A DNA stretch of 64,000 nucleotides from Lepidurus packardi (Eukaryota > Arthropoda > Branchiopoda > Notostraca > Triopsidae). The notes under the pieces were generated by a model. It ran no database searches, was not told where the DNA came from, and was given only the letters and a program-made list of their open reading frames with translations. The stretch lies in the NCBI GenBank assembly GCA_023053545.1, contig JAKZAN010000025.1:1-64000 (forward strand). The letters run 5' to 3'. Both the position numbers and the translations under genes were made by a program. Within the stretch, counting starts at the first letter, position 1, and each line of letters opens with the position of its first letter. Positions 48,101-63,400 of this stretch are shown here, piece after piece.

Positions 48101-51100
48101 CACAGTTAAGGCAATCTAATTTTGTCGTTTTTATCAATTATTATATTATATTATTTGCATGCAAAAAACGAAATTTCGACATTTGAAGAAAGCACAGTTA
48201 AGGCAATCTAATTTTGTCGTTTTTATCAATTATTATATTATATTATTTGCATGCAAAAAACGAAATTTCGACATTTGAAGAAAGCACAGTTAAGGCAATC
48301 TAATTTTGTCGTTTTTATCAATTATTATACTATATTATTTGCATTCAAAAAACCGAAAGGCATTTAAAGTACGCGAAATCAATACATAGATATAAACGAA
48401 ATTTCGACATTTGAAGAAAGCACAGTTAAGGCAATCTAATTTTGTCGTTTTTATCAATTATTATATTATATTATTTGCATGCAAAAAACGAAATTTCGAC
48501 ATTTGAAGAAAGCACAGTTAAGGCAATCTAATTTTGTCGTTTTTATCAATTATTATATTATATTATTTGCATGCAAAAAACGAAATTTCGACATTTGAAG
48601 AAAGCAGAGTTAAGGCAATCTAATTTTGTCGTTTTTATCAATTATTATATTATATTATTTGCATGCAAAAAACGAAATTTCGACATTTGAAGAAAGCACA
48701 GTTAAGGCAATCTAATTTTGTCGTTTTTATCAATTATTATATTATATTATTTGCATGCAAAAAACCGAAAGGCATTTAAAGTACGCGAAATCAATACATA
48801 GATATAAACGAAATTTCGACATTTGAAGAAAGCACAGTTAAGGCAATCTAATTTTGTCGTTTTTATCAATTATTATATTATATTATTTGCATGCAAAAAA
48901 CGAAATTTCGACATTTGAAGAAAGCACAGTTAAGGCAATCTAATTTTGTCGTTTTTATCAATTATTATATTATATTATTTGCATGCAAAAAACGAAATTT
49001 CGACATTTGAAGAAAGCACAGTTAAGGCAATCTAATTTTGTCGTTTTTATCAATTATTATATTATATTATTTGCATGCAAAAAACCGAAAGGCATTTAAA
49101 GTACGCGAAATCAATACATAGATATAAACGAAATTTCGACATTTGAAGAAAGCACAGTTAAGGCAATCTAATTTTGTCGTTTTTATCAATTATTATATTA
49201 TATTATTTGCATGCAAAAAACGAAATTTCGACATTTGAAGAAAGCACAGTTAAGGCAATCTAATTTTGTCGTTTTTATCAATTATTATATTATATTATTT
49301 GCATGCAAAAAACGAAATTTCGACATTTGAAGAAAGCACAGTTAAGGCAATCTAATTTTGTCGTTTTTATCAATTATTATATTATATTATTTGCATGCAA
49401 AAAACGAAATTTCGACATTTGAAGAAAGCACAGTTAAGGCAATCTAATTTTGTCGTTTTTATCAATTATTATATTATATTATTTGCATGCAAAAAACGAA
49501 ATTTCGACATTTGAAGAAAGCACAGTTAAGGCAATCTAATTTTGTCGTTTTTATCAATTATTATATTATATTATTTGCATGCAAAAAACGAAATTTCGAC
49601 ATTTGAAGAAAGCACAGTTAAGGCAATCTAATTTTGTCGTTTTTATCAATTATTATATTATATTATTTGCATGCAAAAAACGAAATTTCGACATTTGAAG
49701 AAAGCACAGTTAAGGCAATCTAATTTTGTCGTTTTTATCAATTATTATATTATATTATTTGCATGCAAAAAACGAAATTTCGACATTTGAAGAAAGCACA
49801 GTTAAGGCAATCTAATTTTGTCGTTTTTATCAATTATTATATTATATTATTTGCATGCAAAAAACGAAATTTCGACATTTGAAGAAAGCACAGTTAAGGC
49901 AATCTAATTTTGTCGTTTTTATCAATTATTATATTATATTATTTGCATGCAAAAAACGAAATTTCGACATTTGAAGAAAGCACAGTTAAGGCAATCTAAT
50001 TTTGTCGTTTTTATCAATTATTATATTATATTATTTGCATGCAAAAAACGAAATTTCGACATTTGAAGAAAGCACAGTTAAGGCAATCTAATTTTGTCGT
50101 TTTTATCAATTATTATATTATATTATTTGCATGCAAAAAACCGAAAGGCATTTAAAGTACGCGAAATCAATACATAGATATAAACGAAATTTCGACATTT
50201 GAAGAAAGCACAGTTAAGGCAATCTAATTTTGTCGTTTTTATCAATTATTATATTATATTATTTGCATGCAAAAAACGAAATTTCGACATTTGAAGAAAG
50301 CACAGTTAAGGCAATCTAATTTTGTCGTTTTTATCAATTATTATATTATATTATTTGCATGCAAAAAACGAAATTTCGACATTTGAAGAAAGCACAGTTA
50401 AGGCAATCTAATTTTGTCGTTTTTATCAATTATTATATTATATTATTTGCATGCAAAAAACGAAATTTCGACATTTGAAGAAAGCACAGTTAAGGCAATC
50501 TAATTTTGTCGTTTTTATCAATTATTATATTATATTATTTGCATGCAAAAAACGAAATTTCGACATTTGAAGAAAGCACAGTTAAGGCAATCTAATTTTG
50601 TCGTTTTTATCAATTATTATATTATATTATTTGCATTCAAAAAACCGAAAGGCATTTAAAGTACGCGAAATCAATACATAGATATAAACGAAATTTCGAC
50701 ATTTGAAGAAAGCACAGTTAAGGCAATCTAATTTTGTCGTTTTTATCAATTATTATATTATATTATTTGCATGCAAAAAACGAAATTTCGACATTTGAAG
50801 AAAGCACAGTTAAGGCAATCTAATTTTGTCGTTTTTATCAATTATTATATTATATTATTTGCATGCAAAAAACGAAATTTCGACATTTGAAGAAAGCACA
50901 GTTAAGGCAATCTAATTTTGTCGTTTTTATCAATTATTATATTATATTATTTGCATGCAAAAAACGAAATTTCGACATTTGAAGAAAGCACAGTTAAGGC
51001 AATCTAATTTTGTCGTTTTTATCAATTATTATATTATATTATTTGCATGCAAAAAACGAAATTTCGACATTTGAAGAAAGCACAGTTAAGGCAATCTAAT

Positions 51101-54100
51101 TTTGTCGTTTTTATCAATTATTATATTATATTATTTGCATGCAAAAAACGAAATTTCGACATTTGAAGAAAGCACAGTTAAGGCAATCTAATTTTGTCGT
51201 TTTTATCAATTATTATATTATATTATTTGCATGCAAAAAACGAAATTTCGACATTTGAAGAAAGCACAGTTAAGGCAATCTAATTTTGTCGTTTTTATCA
51301 ATTATTATATTATATTATTTGCATGCAAAAAACGAAATTTCGACATTTGAAGAAAGCACAGTTAAGGCAATCTAATTTTGTCGTTTTTATCAATTATTAT
51401 ATTATATTATTTGCATGCAAAAAACGAAATTTCGACATTTGAAGAAAGCACAGTTAAGGCAATCTAATTTTGTCGTTTTTATCAATTATTATATTATATT
51501 ATTTGCATGCAAAAAACGAAATTTCGACATTTGAAGAAAGCACAGTTAAGGCAATCTAATTTTGTCGTTTTTATCAATTATTATATTATATTATTTGCAT
51601 TCAAAAAACCGAAAGGCATTTAAAGTACGCGAAATCAATACATAGATATAAACGAAATTTCGACATTTGAAGAAAGCACAGTTAAGGCAATCTAATTTAG
51701 TCGTTTTTATCAATTATTATATTATATTATTTGCATGCAAAAAACGAAATTTCGACATTTGAAGAAAGCACAGTTAAGGCAATCTAATTTTGTCGTTTTT
51801 ATCAATTATTATATTATATTATTTGCATGCAAAAAACGAAATTTCGACATTTGAAGAAAGCACAGTTAAGGCAATCTAATTTTGTCGTTTTTATCAATTA
51901 TTATATTATATTATTTGCATGCAAAAAACGAAATTTCGACATTTGAAGAAAGCACAGTTAAGGCAATCTAATTTTGTCGTTTTTATCAATTATTATATTA
52001 TATTATTTGCATGCAAAAAACGAAATTTCGACATTTGAAGAAAGCACAGTTAAGGCAATCTAATTTTGTCGTTTTTATCAATTATTATATTATATTATTT
52101 GCATGCAAAAAACGAAATTTCGACATTTGAAGAAAGCACAGTTAAGGCAATCTAATTTTGTCGTTTTTATCAATTATTATATTATATTATTTGCATGCAA
52201 AAAACGAAATTTCGACATTTGAAGAAAGCACAGTTAAGGCAATCTAATTTTGTCGTTTTTATCAATTATTATATTATATTATTTGCATGCAAAAAACGAA
52301 ATTTCGACATTTGAAGAAAGCACAGTTAAGGCAATCTAATTTTGTCGTTTTTATCAATTATTATATTATATTATTTGCATGCAAAAAACCGAAAGGCATT
52401 TAAAGTACGCGAAATCAATACATAGATATAAACGAAATTTCGACATTTGAAGAAAGCACAGTTAAGGCAATCTAATTTTGTCGATTTTATCAATTATTAT
52501 ATTATATTATTTGCATGCAAAAAACGAAATTTTGACATTTGAAGAAAGCACAGTTAAGGCAATCTAATTTTGTCGTTTTTATCAATTATTATATTATATT
52601 ATTTGCATGCAAAAAACGAAATTTCGACATTTGAAGAAAGCACAGTTAAGGCAATCTAATTTTGTCGTTTTTATCAATTATTATATTATATTATTTGCAT
52701 GCAAAAAACCGAAAGGCATTTAAAGTACGCGAAATCAATACATAGATATAAACGAAATTTCGACATTTGAAGAAAGCACAGTTAAGGCAATCTAATTTTG
52801 TCGTTTTTATCAATTATTATATTATATTATTTGCATGCAAAAAACGAAATTTCGACATTTGAAGAAAGCACAGTTAAGGCAATCTAATTTTGTCGTTTTT
52901 ATCAATTATTATATTATATTATTTGCATGCAAAAAACGAAATTTCGACATTTGAAGAAAGCACAGTTAAGGCAATCTAATTTTGTCGTTTTTATCAATTA
53001 TTATATTATATTATTTGCATGCAAAAAACCGAAAGGCATTTAAAGTACGCGAAATCAATACATAGATATAAACGAAATTTCGACATTTGAAGAAAGCACA
53101 GTTAAGGCAATCTAATTTTGTCGTTTTTATCAATTATTATATTATATTATTTGCATGCAAAAAACGAAATTTCGACATTTGAAGAAAGCACAGTTAAGGC
53201 AATCTAATTTTGTCGTTTTTATCAATTATTATATTATATTATTTGCATGCAAAAAACGAAATTTCGACATTTGAAGAAAGCACAGTTAAGGCAATCTAAT
53301 TTTGTCGTTTTTATCAATTATTATATTATATTATTTGCATGCAAAAAACGAAATTTCGACATTTGAAGAAAGCACAGTTAAGGCAATCTAATTTTGTCGT
53401 TTTTATCAATTATTATATTATATTATTTGCATGCAAAAAACGAAATTTCGACATTTGAAGAAAGCACAGTTAAGGCAATCTAATTTTGTCGTTTTTATCA
53501 ATTATTATATTATATTATTTGCATGCAAAAAACGAAATTTCGACATTTGAAGAAAGCACAGTTAAGGCAATCTAATTTTGTCGTTTTTATCAATTATTAT
53601 ATTATATTATTTGCATGCAAAAAACGAAATTTCGACATTTGAAGAAAGCACAGTTAAGGCAATCTAATTTTGTCGTTTTTATCAATTATTATATTATATT
53701 ATTTGCATGCAAAAAACGAAATTTCGACATTTGAAGAAAGCACAGTTAAGGCAATCTAATTTTGTCGTTTTTATCAATTATTATATTATATTATTTGCAT
53801 GCAAAAAACGAAATTTCGACATTTGAAGAAAGCACAGTTAAGGCAATCTAATTTTGTCGTTTTTATCAATTATTATATTATATTATTTGCATGCAAAAAA
53901 CGAAATTTCGACATTTGAAGAAAGCACAGTTAAGGCAATCTAATTTTGTCGTTTTTATCAATTATTATATTATATTATTTGCATGCAAAAAACGAAATTT
54001 CGACATTTGAAGAAAGCACAGTTAAGGCAATCTAATTTTGTCGTTTTTATCAATTATTATATTATATTATTTGCATGCAAAAAACGAAATTTCGACATTT

Positions 54101-57100
54101 GAAGAAAGCACAGTTAAGGCAATCTAATTTTGTCGTTTTTATCAATTATTATATTATATTATTTGCATGCAAAAAACGAAATTTCGACATTTGAAGAAAG
54201 CACAGTTAAGGCAATCTAATTTTGTCGTTTTTATCAATTATTATATTATATTATTTGCATGCAAAAAACGAAATTTCGACATTTGAAGAAAGCACAGTTA
54301 AGGCAATCTAATTTTGTCGTTTTTATCAATTATTATATTATATTATTTGCATGCAAAATACGAAATTTCGACATTTGAAGAAAGCACAGTTAAGGCAATC
54401 TAATTTTGTCGTTTTTATCAATTATTATATTATATTATTTGCATGCAAAAAACGAAATTTCGACATTTGAAGAAAGCACAGTTAAGGCAATCTAATTTTG
54501 TCGTTTTTATCAATTATTATATTATATTATTTGCATGCAAAAAACGAAATTTCGACATTTGAAGAAAGCACAGTTAAGGGAATCTAATTTTGTCGTTTTT
54601 ATCAATTATTATATTATATTATTTGCATGCAAAAAACGAAATTTCGACATTTGAAGAAAGCACAGTTAAGGCAATCTAATTTTGTCGTTTTTATCAATTA
54701 TTATATTATATTATTTGCATGCAAAAAACGAAATTTCGACATTTGAAGAAAGCAGAGTTAAGGCAATCTAATTTTGTCGTTTTTATCAATTATTATATTA
54801 TATTATTTGCATGCAAAAAACGAAATTTCGACATTTGAAGAAAGCACAGTTAAGGCAATCTAATTTTGTCGTTTTTATCAATTATTATATTATATTATTT
54901 GCATGCAAAAAACCGAAAGGCATTTAAAGTACGCGAAATCAATACATAGATATAAACGAAATTTCGACATTTGAAGAAAGCACAGTTAAGGCAATCTAAT
55001 TTTGTCGTTTTTATCAATTATTATATTATATTATTTGCATGCAAAAAACGAAATTTCGACATTTGAAGAAAGCACAGTTAAGGCATTCTAATTTTGTCGT
55101 TTTTATCAATTATTATATTATATTATTTGCATGCAAAAAACGAAATTTCGACATTTGAAGAAAGCACAGTTAAGGCAATCTAATTTTGTCGTTTTTATCA
55201 ATTATTATATTATATTATTTGCATGCAAAAAACCGAAAGGCATTTAAAGTACGCGAAATCAATACATAGATATAAACGAAATTTCGACATTTGAAGAAAG
55301 CACAGTTAAGGCAATCTAATTTTGTCGTTTTTATCAATTATTATATTATATTATTTGCATGCAAAAAACGAAATTTCGACATTTGAAGAAAGCACAGTTA
55401 AGGCAATCTAATTTTGTCGTTTTTATCAATTATTATATTATATTATTTGCATGCAAAAAACGAAATTTCGACATTTGAAGAAAGCACAGTTAAGGCAATC
55501 TAATTTTGTCGTTTTTATCAATTATTATATTATATTATTTGCATGCAAAAAACGAAATTTCGACATTTGAAGAAAGCACAGTTAAGGCAATCTAATTTTG
55601 TCGTTTTTATCAATTATTATATTATATTATTTGCATGCAAAAAACGAAATTTCGACATTTGAAGAAAGCACAGTTAAGGCAATCTAATTTTGTCGTTTTT
55701 ATCAATTATTATATTATATTATTTGCATGCAAAAAACGAAATTTCGACATTTGAAGAAAGCACAGTTAAGGCAATCTAATTTTGTCGTTTTTATCAATTA
55801 TTATATTATATTATTTGCATGCAAAAAACGAAATTTCGACATTTGAAGAAAGCACAGTTAAGGCAATCTAATTTTGTCGTTTTTATCAATTATTATATTA
55901 TATTATTTGCATGCAAAAAACCGAAAGGCATTTAAAGTACGCGAAATCAATACATAGATATAAACGAAATTTCGACATTTGAAGAAAGCACAGTTAAGGC
56001 AATCTAATTTTGTCGTTTTTATCAATTATTATATTATATTATTTGCATGCAAAAAACGAAATTTCGACATTTGAAGAAAGCACAGTTAAGGCAATCTAAT
56101 TTTGTCGTTTTTATCAATTATTATATTATATTATTTGCATGCAAAAAACGAAATTTCGACATTTGAAGAAAGCACAGTTAAGGCAATCTAATTTTGTCGT
56201 TTTTATCAATTATTATATTATATTATTTGCATGCAAAAAACGAAATTTCGACATTTGAAGAAAGCACAGTTAAGGCAATCTAATTTTGTCGTTTTTATCA
56301 ATTATTATATTATATTATTTGCATGCAAAAAACGAAATTTCGACATTTGAAGAAAGCACAGTTAAGGCAATCTAATTTTGTCGTTTTTATCAATTATTAT
56401 ATTATATTATTTGCATGCAAAAAACCGAAAGGCATTTAAAGTACGCGAAATCAATACATAGATATAAACGAAATTTCGACATTTGAAGAAAGCACAGTTA
56501 AGGCAATCTAATTTTGTCGTTTTTATCAATTATTATATTATATTATTTGCATGCAAAAAACGAAATTTCGACATTTGAAGAAAGCACAGTTAAGGCAATC
56601 TAATTTTGTCGTTTTTATCAATTATTATATTATATTATTTGCATGCAAAAAACGAAATTTCGACATTTGAAGAAAGCACAGTTAAGGCAATCTAATTTTG
56701 TCGTTTTTATCAATTATTATATTATATTATTTGCATGCAAAAAACGAAATTTCGACATTTGAAGAAAGCACAGTTAAGGCAATCTAATTTTGTCGTTTTT
56801 ATCAATTATTATATTATATTATTTGCATGCAAAAAACGAAATTTCGACATTTGAAGAAAGCACAGTTAAGGCAATCTAATTTTGTCGTTTTTATCAATTA
56901 TTATATTATATTATTTGCATGCAAAAAACCGAAAGGCATTTAAAGTACGCGAAATCAATACATAGATATAAACGAAATTTCGACATTTGAAGAAAGCACA
57001 GTTAAGGCAATCTAATTTTGTCGTTTTTATCAATTATTATATTATATTATTTGCATGCAAAAAACGAAATTTTGACATTTGAAGAAAGCACAGTTAAGGC

Positions 57101-60100
57101 AATCTAATTTTGTCGTTTTTATCAATTATTATATTATATTATTTGCATGCAAAAAACGAAATTTCGACATTTGAAGAAAGCACAGTTAAGGCAATCTAAT
57201 TTTGTCGTTTTTATCAATTATTATATTATATTATTTGCATGCAAAAAACCGAAAGGCATTTAAAGTACGCGAAATCAATACATAGATATAAACGAAATTT
57301 CGACATTTGAAGAAAGCACAGTTAAGGCAATCTAATTTTGTCGTTTTTATCAATTATTATATTATATTATTTGCATGCAAAAAACGAAATTTCGACATTT
57401 GAAGAAAGCACAGTTAAGGCAATCTAATTTTGTCGTTTTTATCAATTATTATATTATATTATTTGCATGCAAAAAACGAAATTTCGACATTTGAAGAAAG
57501 CACAGTTAAGGCAATCTAATTTTGTCGTTTTTATCAATTATTATATTATATTATTTGCATGCAAAAAACCGAAAGGCATTTAAAGTACGCGAAATCAATA
57601 CATAGATATAAACGAAATTTCGACATTTGAAGAAAGCACAGTTAAGGCAATCTAATTTTGTCGTTTTTATCAATTATTATATTATATTATTTGCATGCAA
57701 AAAACGAAATTTCGACATTTGAAGAAAGCACAGTTAAGGCAATCTAATTTTGTCGTTTTTATCAATTATTATATTATATTATTTGCATGCAAAAAACGAA
57801 ATTTCGACATTTGAAGAAAGCACAGTTAAGGCAATCTAATTTTGTCGTTTTTATCAATTATTATATTATATTATTTGCATGCAAAAAACGAAATTTCGAC
57901 ATTTGAAGAAAGCACAGTTAAGGCAATCTAATTTTGTCGTTTTTATCAATTATTATATTATATTATTTGCATGCAAAAAACGAAATTTCGACATTTGAAG
58001 AAAGCACAGTTAAGGCAATCTAATTTTGTCGTTTTTATCAATTATTATATTATATTATTTGCATGCAAAAAACGAAATTTCGACATTTGAAGAAAGCACA
58101 GTTAAGGCAATCTAATTTTGTCGTTTTTATCAATTATTATATTATATTATTTGCATGCAAAAAACGAAATTTCGACATTTGAAGAAAGCACAGTTAAGGC
58201 AATCTAATTTTGTCGTTTTTATCAATTATTATATTATATTATTTGCATGCAAAAAACGAAATTTCGACATTTGAAGAAAGCACAGTTAAGGCAATCTAAT
58301 TTTGTCGTTTTTATCAATTATTATATTATATTATTTGCATGCAAAAAACGAAATTTCGACATTTGAAGAAAGCACAGTTAAGGCAATCTAATTTTGTCGT
58401 TTTTATCAATTATTATATTATATTATTTGCATGCAAAATACGAAATTTCGACATTTGAAGAAAGCACAGTTAAGGCAATCTAATTTTGTCGTTTTTATCA
58501 ATTATTATATTATATTATTTGCATGCAAAAAACGAAATTTCGACATTTGAAGAAAGCACAGTTAAGGCAATCTAATTTTGTCGTTTTTATCAATTATTAT
58601 ATTATATTATTTGCATGCAAAAAACGAAATTTCGACATTTGAAGAAAGCACAGTTAAGGCAATCTAATTTTGTCGTTTTTATCAATTATTATATTATATT
58701 ATTTGCATGCAAAAAACGAAATTTCGACATTTGAAGAAAGCACAGTTAAGGCAATCTAATTTTGTCGTTTTTATCAATTATTATATTATATTATTTGCAT
58801 GCAAAAAACGAAATTTCGACATTTGAAGAAAGCACAGTTAAGGCAATCTAATTTTGTCGTTTTTATCAATTATTATATTATATTATTTGCATTCAAAAAA
58901 CCGAAAGGCATTTAAAGTACGCGAAATCAATACATAGATATAAACGAAATTTCGACATTTGAAGAAAGCACAGTTAAGGCAATCTAATTTTGTCGTTTTT
59001 ATCAATTATTATATTATATTATTTGCATGCAAAAAACGAAATTTCGACATTTGAAGAAAGCACAGTTAAGGCAATCTAATTTTGTCGTTTTTATCAATTA
59101 TTATATTATATTATTTGCATGCAAAAAACGAAATTTCGACATTTGAAGAAAGCACAGTTAAGGCAATCTAATTTTGTCGTTTTTATCAATTATTATATTA
59201 TATTATTTGCATGCAAAAAACGAAATTTCGACATTTGAAGAAAGCAGAGTTAAGGCAATCTAATTTTGTCGTTTTTATCAATTATTATATTATATTATTT
59301 GCATGCAAAAAACGAAATTTCGACATTTGAAGAAAGCACAGTTAAGGCAATCTAATTTTGTCGTTTTTATCAATTATTATATTATATTATTTGCATGCAA
59401 AAAACGAAATTTCGACATTTGAAGAAAGCACAGTTAAGGCAATCTAATTTTGTCGTTTTTATCAATTATTATATTATATTATTTGCATTCAAAAAACGAA
59501 ATTTCGACATTTGAAGAAAGCACAGTTAAGGCAATCTAATTTTGTCGTTTTTATCAATTATTATATTATATTATTTGCATGCAAAAAACGAAATTTCGAC
59601 ATTTGAAGAAAGCACAGTTAAGGCAATCTAATTTTGTCGTTTTTATCAATTATTATATTATATTATTTGCATGCAAAAAACGAAATTTCGACATTTGAAG
59701 AAAGCACAGTTAAGGCATTCTAATTTTGTCGTTTTTATCAATTATTATATTATATTATTTTCATGCAAAAAACGAAATTTCGACATTTGAAGAAAGCACA
59801 GTTAAGGCAATCTAATTTTGTCGTTTTTATCAATTATTATATTATATTATTTGCATGCAAAAAACCGAAAGGCATTTAAAGTACGCGAAATCAATACATA
59901 GATATAAACGAAATTTCGACATTTGAAGAAAGCACAGTTAAGGCAATCTAATTTTGTCGTTTTTATCAATTATTATATTATATTATTTGCATGCAAAAAA
60001 CGAAATTTCGACATTTGAAGAAAGCACAGTTAAGGCAATCTAATTTTGTCGTTTTTATCAATTATTATATTATATTATTTGCATGCAAAAAACGAAATTT

Positions 60101-60252
60101 CGACATTTGAAGAAAGCACAGTTAAGGCAATCTAATTTTGTCGTTTTTATCAATTATTATATTATATTATTTGCATGCAAAAAACGAAATTTCGACATTT
60201 GAAGAAAGCACAGTTAAGGCAATCTAATTTTGTCGTTTTTATCAATTATTAT
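45171..60252. repeat. Satellite array 3 (92/136-bp two-monomer satellite)
   Basis: 23 L units; S runs between L units: 0,14,2,9,2,3,2,10,4,9,7,2,2,19,2,6,4,4,2,2,13,9, then three S and a truncated unit. All distances equal 136+92k. It opens with the same two adjacent GCATTC L units as array 2. Rare variants recur at offsets of about 4.1-4.6 kb (TTTTGACATT at 52531 and 57071; GCAAAATACG at 54358 and 58438; GGCATTCTAA near 55084 and 59715), indicating an internal duplication. The array is cut at 60252 inside a monomer by the retrotransposon. Confidence 0.98.
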
Positions 60253-60430
60253 TGTCACGGATGGTTTTTTTTCAATACTGTATTTCTTTGCTTGGTCTAA
60301 AACCCAACTGCCTCGTCTGTACATTGGCGTATCTTTTTATACCACTTGGCGACCCCTTTCTTAGCGAACATGCTTCTTTCAACGTTTGTCCTTCATTGAC
60401 CTGACCTTGCCATTCTCCAAGAATCCGCCA
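60253..60430 (-). repeat. 3' LTR of the gypsy element (inner boundary approximate)
   Basis: On the minus strand a likely LTR runs from TGGCGGATTC to CCATCCGTGACA, about 178 bp, with TG/CA ends. The purine-rich GGGAGTAAG just upstream could be the polypurine tract. It contains TATAAAAAG (60333-60341) followed by an initiator-like GCAGTTGG. The second LTR is outside the window, so the inner boundary cannot be confirmed; TGTTTGGGAG at 60443 is an alternative start. Confidence 0.6.
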
Positions 60431-60450
60431 CTTACTCCCAAACATGCAAA

Positions 60451-63400
60451 TTAACCAAGACCAACGTTTTCAAAAGGGTCATTCGCTACACTCGGCCCTT
60501 CCTGACTTAAATCGCTCTCCCGAGCGACCAAGTGACCCTCTCCGACCCCGGCAGGTCTCCAGGTTTTCACCAACTTGGACAATGGCAGGTCATCATCAGC
60601 ATCGTTCACTCCTTCTGTTCCATGGTGTTTCAAGAGCTGCGCCAAAGGGAGATCATCGTCCGATTCTCTATTTTCCTCACTCTGGTTAGAGGTCGTGTTG
60701 TCGTCTAGGTCTACAATTTCACCGTCATCTTCTCCATCTTCTTCGTCACTTTCTTCGTCGGACACATAACCGGGTACAAATTTCCTTAGTTGACTGACGT
60801 GGGCGGGAAATATCCGAAGTCGACGTTTTGTTTCCTGTCCGGGTAGGTCTTCGATTTGGTAGGTGACTTCTGTAATATTTCTGGCAATGGAAAAGGGTCC
60901 GATATATTTTGGACGGAGTTTAGGTGACTGGCCCTTCGTTCGGAGACGCCGCTGGACCCATACCAGATCACCAGGTTTGAAGACAGGTGGAGCCCGATGG
61001 TGTTTGTCGTAACGGAGTTTCTGCGCTTTCTGTTTAACCAAGATTCGCTCCATGGTTGCTCTTCGTACGGCCTCGACGCGTCCAAGAAACTCGGGATAAG
61101 TTTCTGACACATCTTCCGGCCACGGGAATAGCGTCTCTTCGGGTAACACTGGAAGACGTCCATATACCAATTGAAACGGGCTTATTCCGGTGGTTTCTTG
61201 CATGGCAGTATTGACACAGAAGGCCGCTGTTTGGACTAAGGAATCCCATTGATGCTGGTCGGATTCGATCAAACCTGCAACGATTTCGGTCAGTGTACGA
61301 TTAACTCGCTCACAGAGCCCATTTGCTTGGGGGTGATAGGCGGCTGTCATCGAATGCCGGATTTTCAGGCGTTCTAGGGTTTCTTCCATCTGACGTGCGG
61401 TAAATCCTGTTCCTCTATCGCTAATCAGCGCCTCAGGTGTTCCATGCCGTAGGATTATTTGTTCCATGAGAAAGTCAACAACATTTTTAGAGGATGTATC
61501 GGGAACGGCTCGTACCTCGACCCATTTACTGTGGTAGTCGATCGCAACTAGCAAGTGCCGATTTCCACGGGGAGTGAGAGGAAAAGGGCCAACGTGATCA
61601 ATGCCCAGCAGACGAAATGGTTGATCCGGAGGAGGAATTGGTTGCAAGAAGCCTAGTGGTGGGCCGGGGGGAATCTTCCTTTGTTGACAGGTGGGGCAAG
61701 ATTTAACATACCGTCGAACCGTTGAGGTAAGCCTGGGCCACCAGTATCGGGACTTAACTTTGTCTAAGGTTTTTGTAAGACCGAGATGGCCTCCTGCAAA
61801 ACTGTCGTGACAGCTACGCAGAACGTCCCGACGGAACGTTCGGGGTAACGCAAGCAGCAACTTTCGACCTCGGCCATTACCTTTCCGGTAAAGTAGCCCG
61901 TGGCGAAGCGAGAATTGAGTGGAAATACCGTCGCTGTCAGGAAATTTTGATAAGGCTGCGGGGTCGTTTAAGAGCAATAATAGATGCGAGAACTGCGGAT
62001 CGGTGTACTGCTCAGCCAAGAGTACTGAAGGTTGGACTTTGTATAATAGCGTGCAAATAGCCATGTGGTCTGGTGGCTGAGTTTCTTCGCCGGCTCCTGT
62101 TGGTGCGCGCGATAGGGCATCTGCGACAACATTGGCTTTTCCTTTTCTGTGCTGGAAGGTAATGTCATATTCCTGAAGAGCAAGAACCCACCGGCTAAAT
62201 TTTGCATTGACCTCCTGTTTGTGAAAGAGGTAGGTGACCGCGGTATTATCCGTGATGACCTTAAAGGGCCGACCAAAAATATAGGACCTCCACTTCGTAA
62301 CGGCCCAAACCACGGCAAGACATTCCAGTTCATTACTGTGGTATCGAGATTCCGGATCCGAGAGTCTTCTGCTAATATAGGCAATGGTGAATTCTTCGTT
62401 ACCCTGTCGTTGTACTAGAACGGCGCCAAGCCCTTCGTAACTGGCATCCGTATGGATTTCAATCTCCCGTTCCTCTTGGAAATGGTTTAAAATCGGGGCG
62501 GTACGTAGAGCCTGTTTTAAGTGAAGGAATGATGCGCTGCTTTGCTCCGTCCAGGTCCAAGTCGTTGCCTTTTTTAACAGACCATACAGGGGACGGGCTA
62601 TGGCGGCGAAACCCCGGATAAAGCGCCTATAATATCCCAGCATGCCAAGAAACCGCCTGAGTTGTCTGAGGTTACTAGGTTGGGGATAGTTTATAATGGC
62701 TTCAGCCCTCTGGGAATCCGGGCCAATCCCATGGCAGTTAACGCGATGCCCTAGGAACACGACTTCCGGACGAGCAAAGGTGCATTTGTCCAGGTTTAGT
62801 GTAAGATTCGAATGTCGTATAGCTTCTAATACCAGTCGTAGTCTATCCTGATGTTCCGAAAAGGTACGCCCAAAGATGAGTATGTCATCTAAGTATACTA
62901 GACAGTGAGACCATTTGAGTCCCGCAAGTACTCGGTCCATCAGACGCTGGAAAGTGGCCGGGGCATTACACAATCCGAAAGGCATCCGTTGAAATTCGTA
63001 AAGCCCATCGGGAGTAACGAAAGCCGTTTTCTCCCGGTCTGAGGGGTTGACCGTTACCTGCCAGTACCCACTAGCCAGATCCAAAGATGTAAAGAAGACG
63101 GCGTTTCCAATTCGATCAAGAATGTCGTCAATACGTGGAAGGGGGTAAACGTCCTTCTTCGTGATACTGTTTAGTCGTCGATAGTCTACACAGAACCGTA
63201 GTTCGCCATTTTTCTTTTTGACAAGCACGACGGGAGAAGACCATGGACTGGTAGAAGGAGTAATGATGCCTGCGTCCAACATCTTGGTGACTTGTTCTGA
63301 AATGATTTGTCGTTCTGCAGCGGATACCCGTCGAGGAGGAACATGCAAGGGAATTGGTTGTTCCGTGTGGATCTGATGATCGACCAAACTTGTACCTTGC

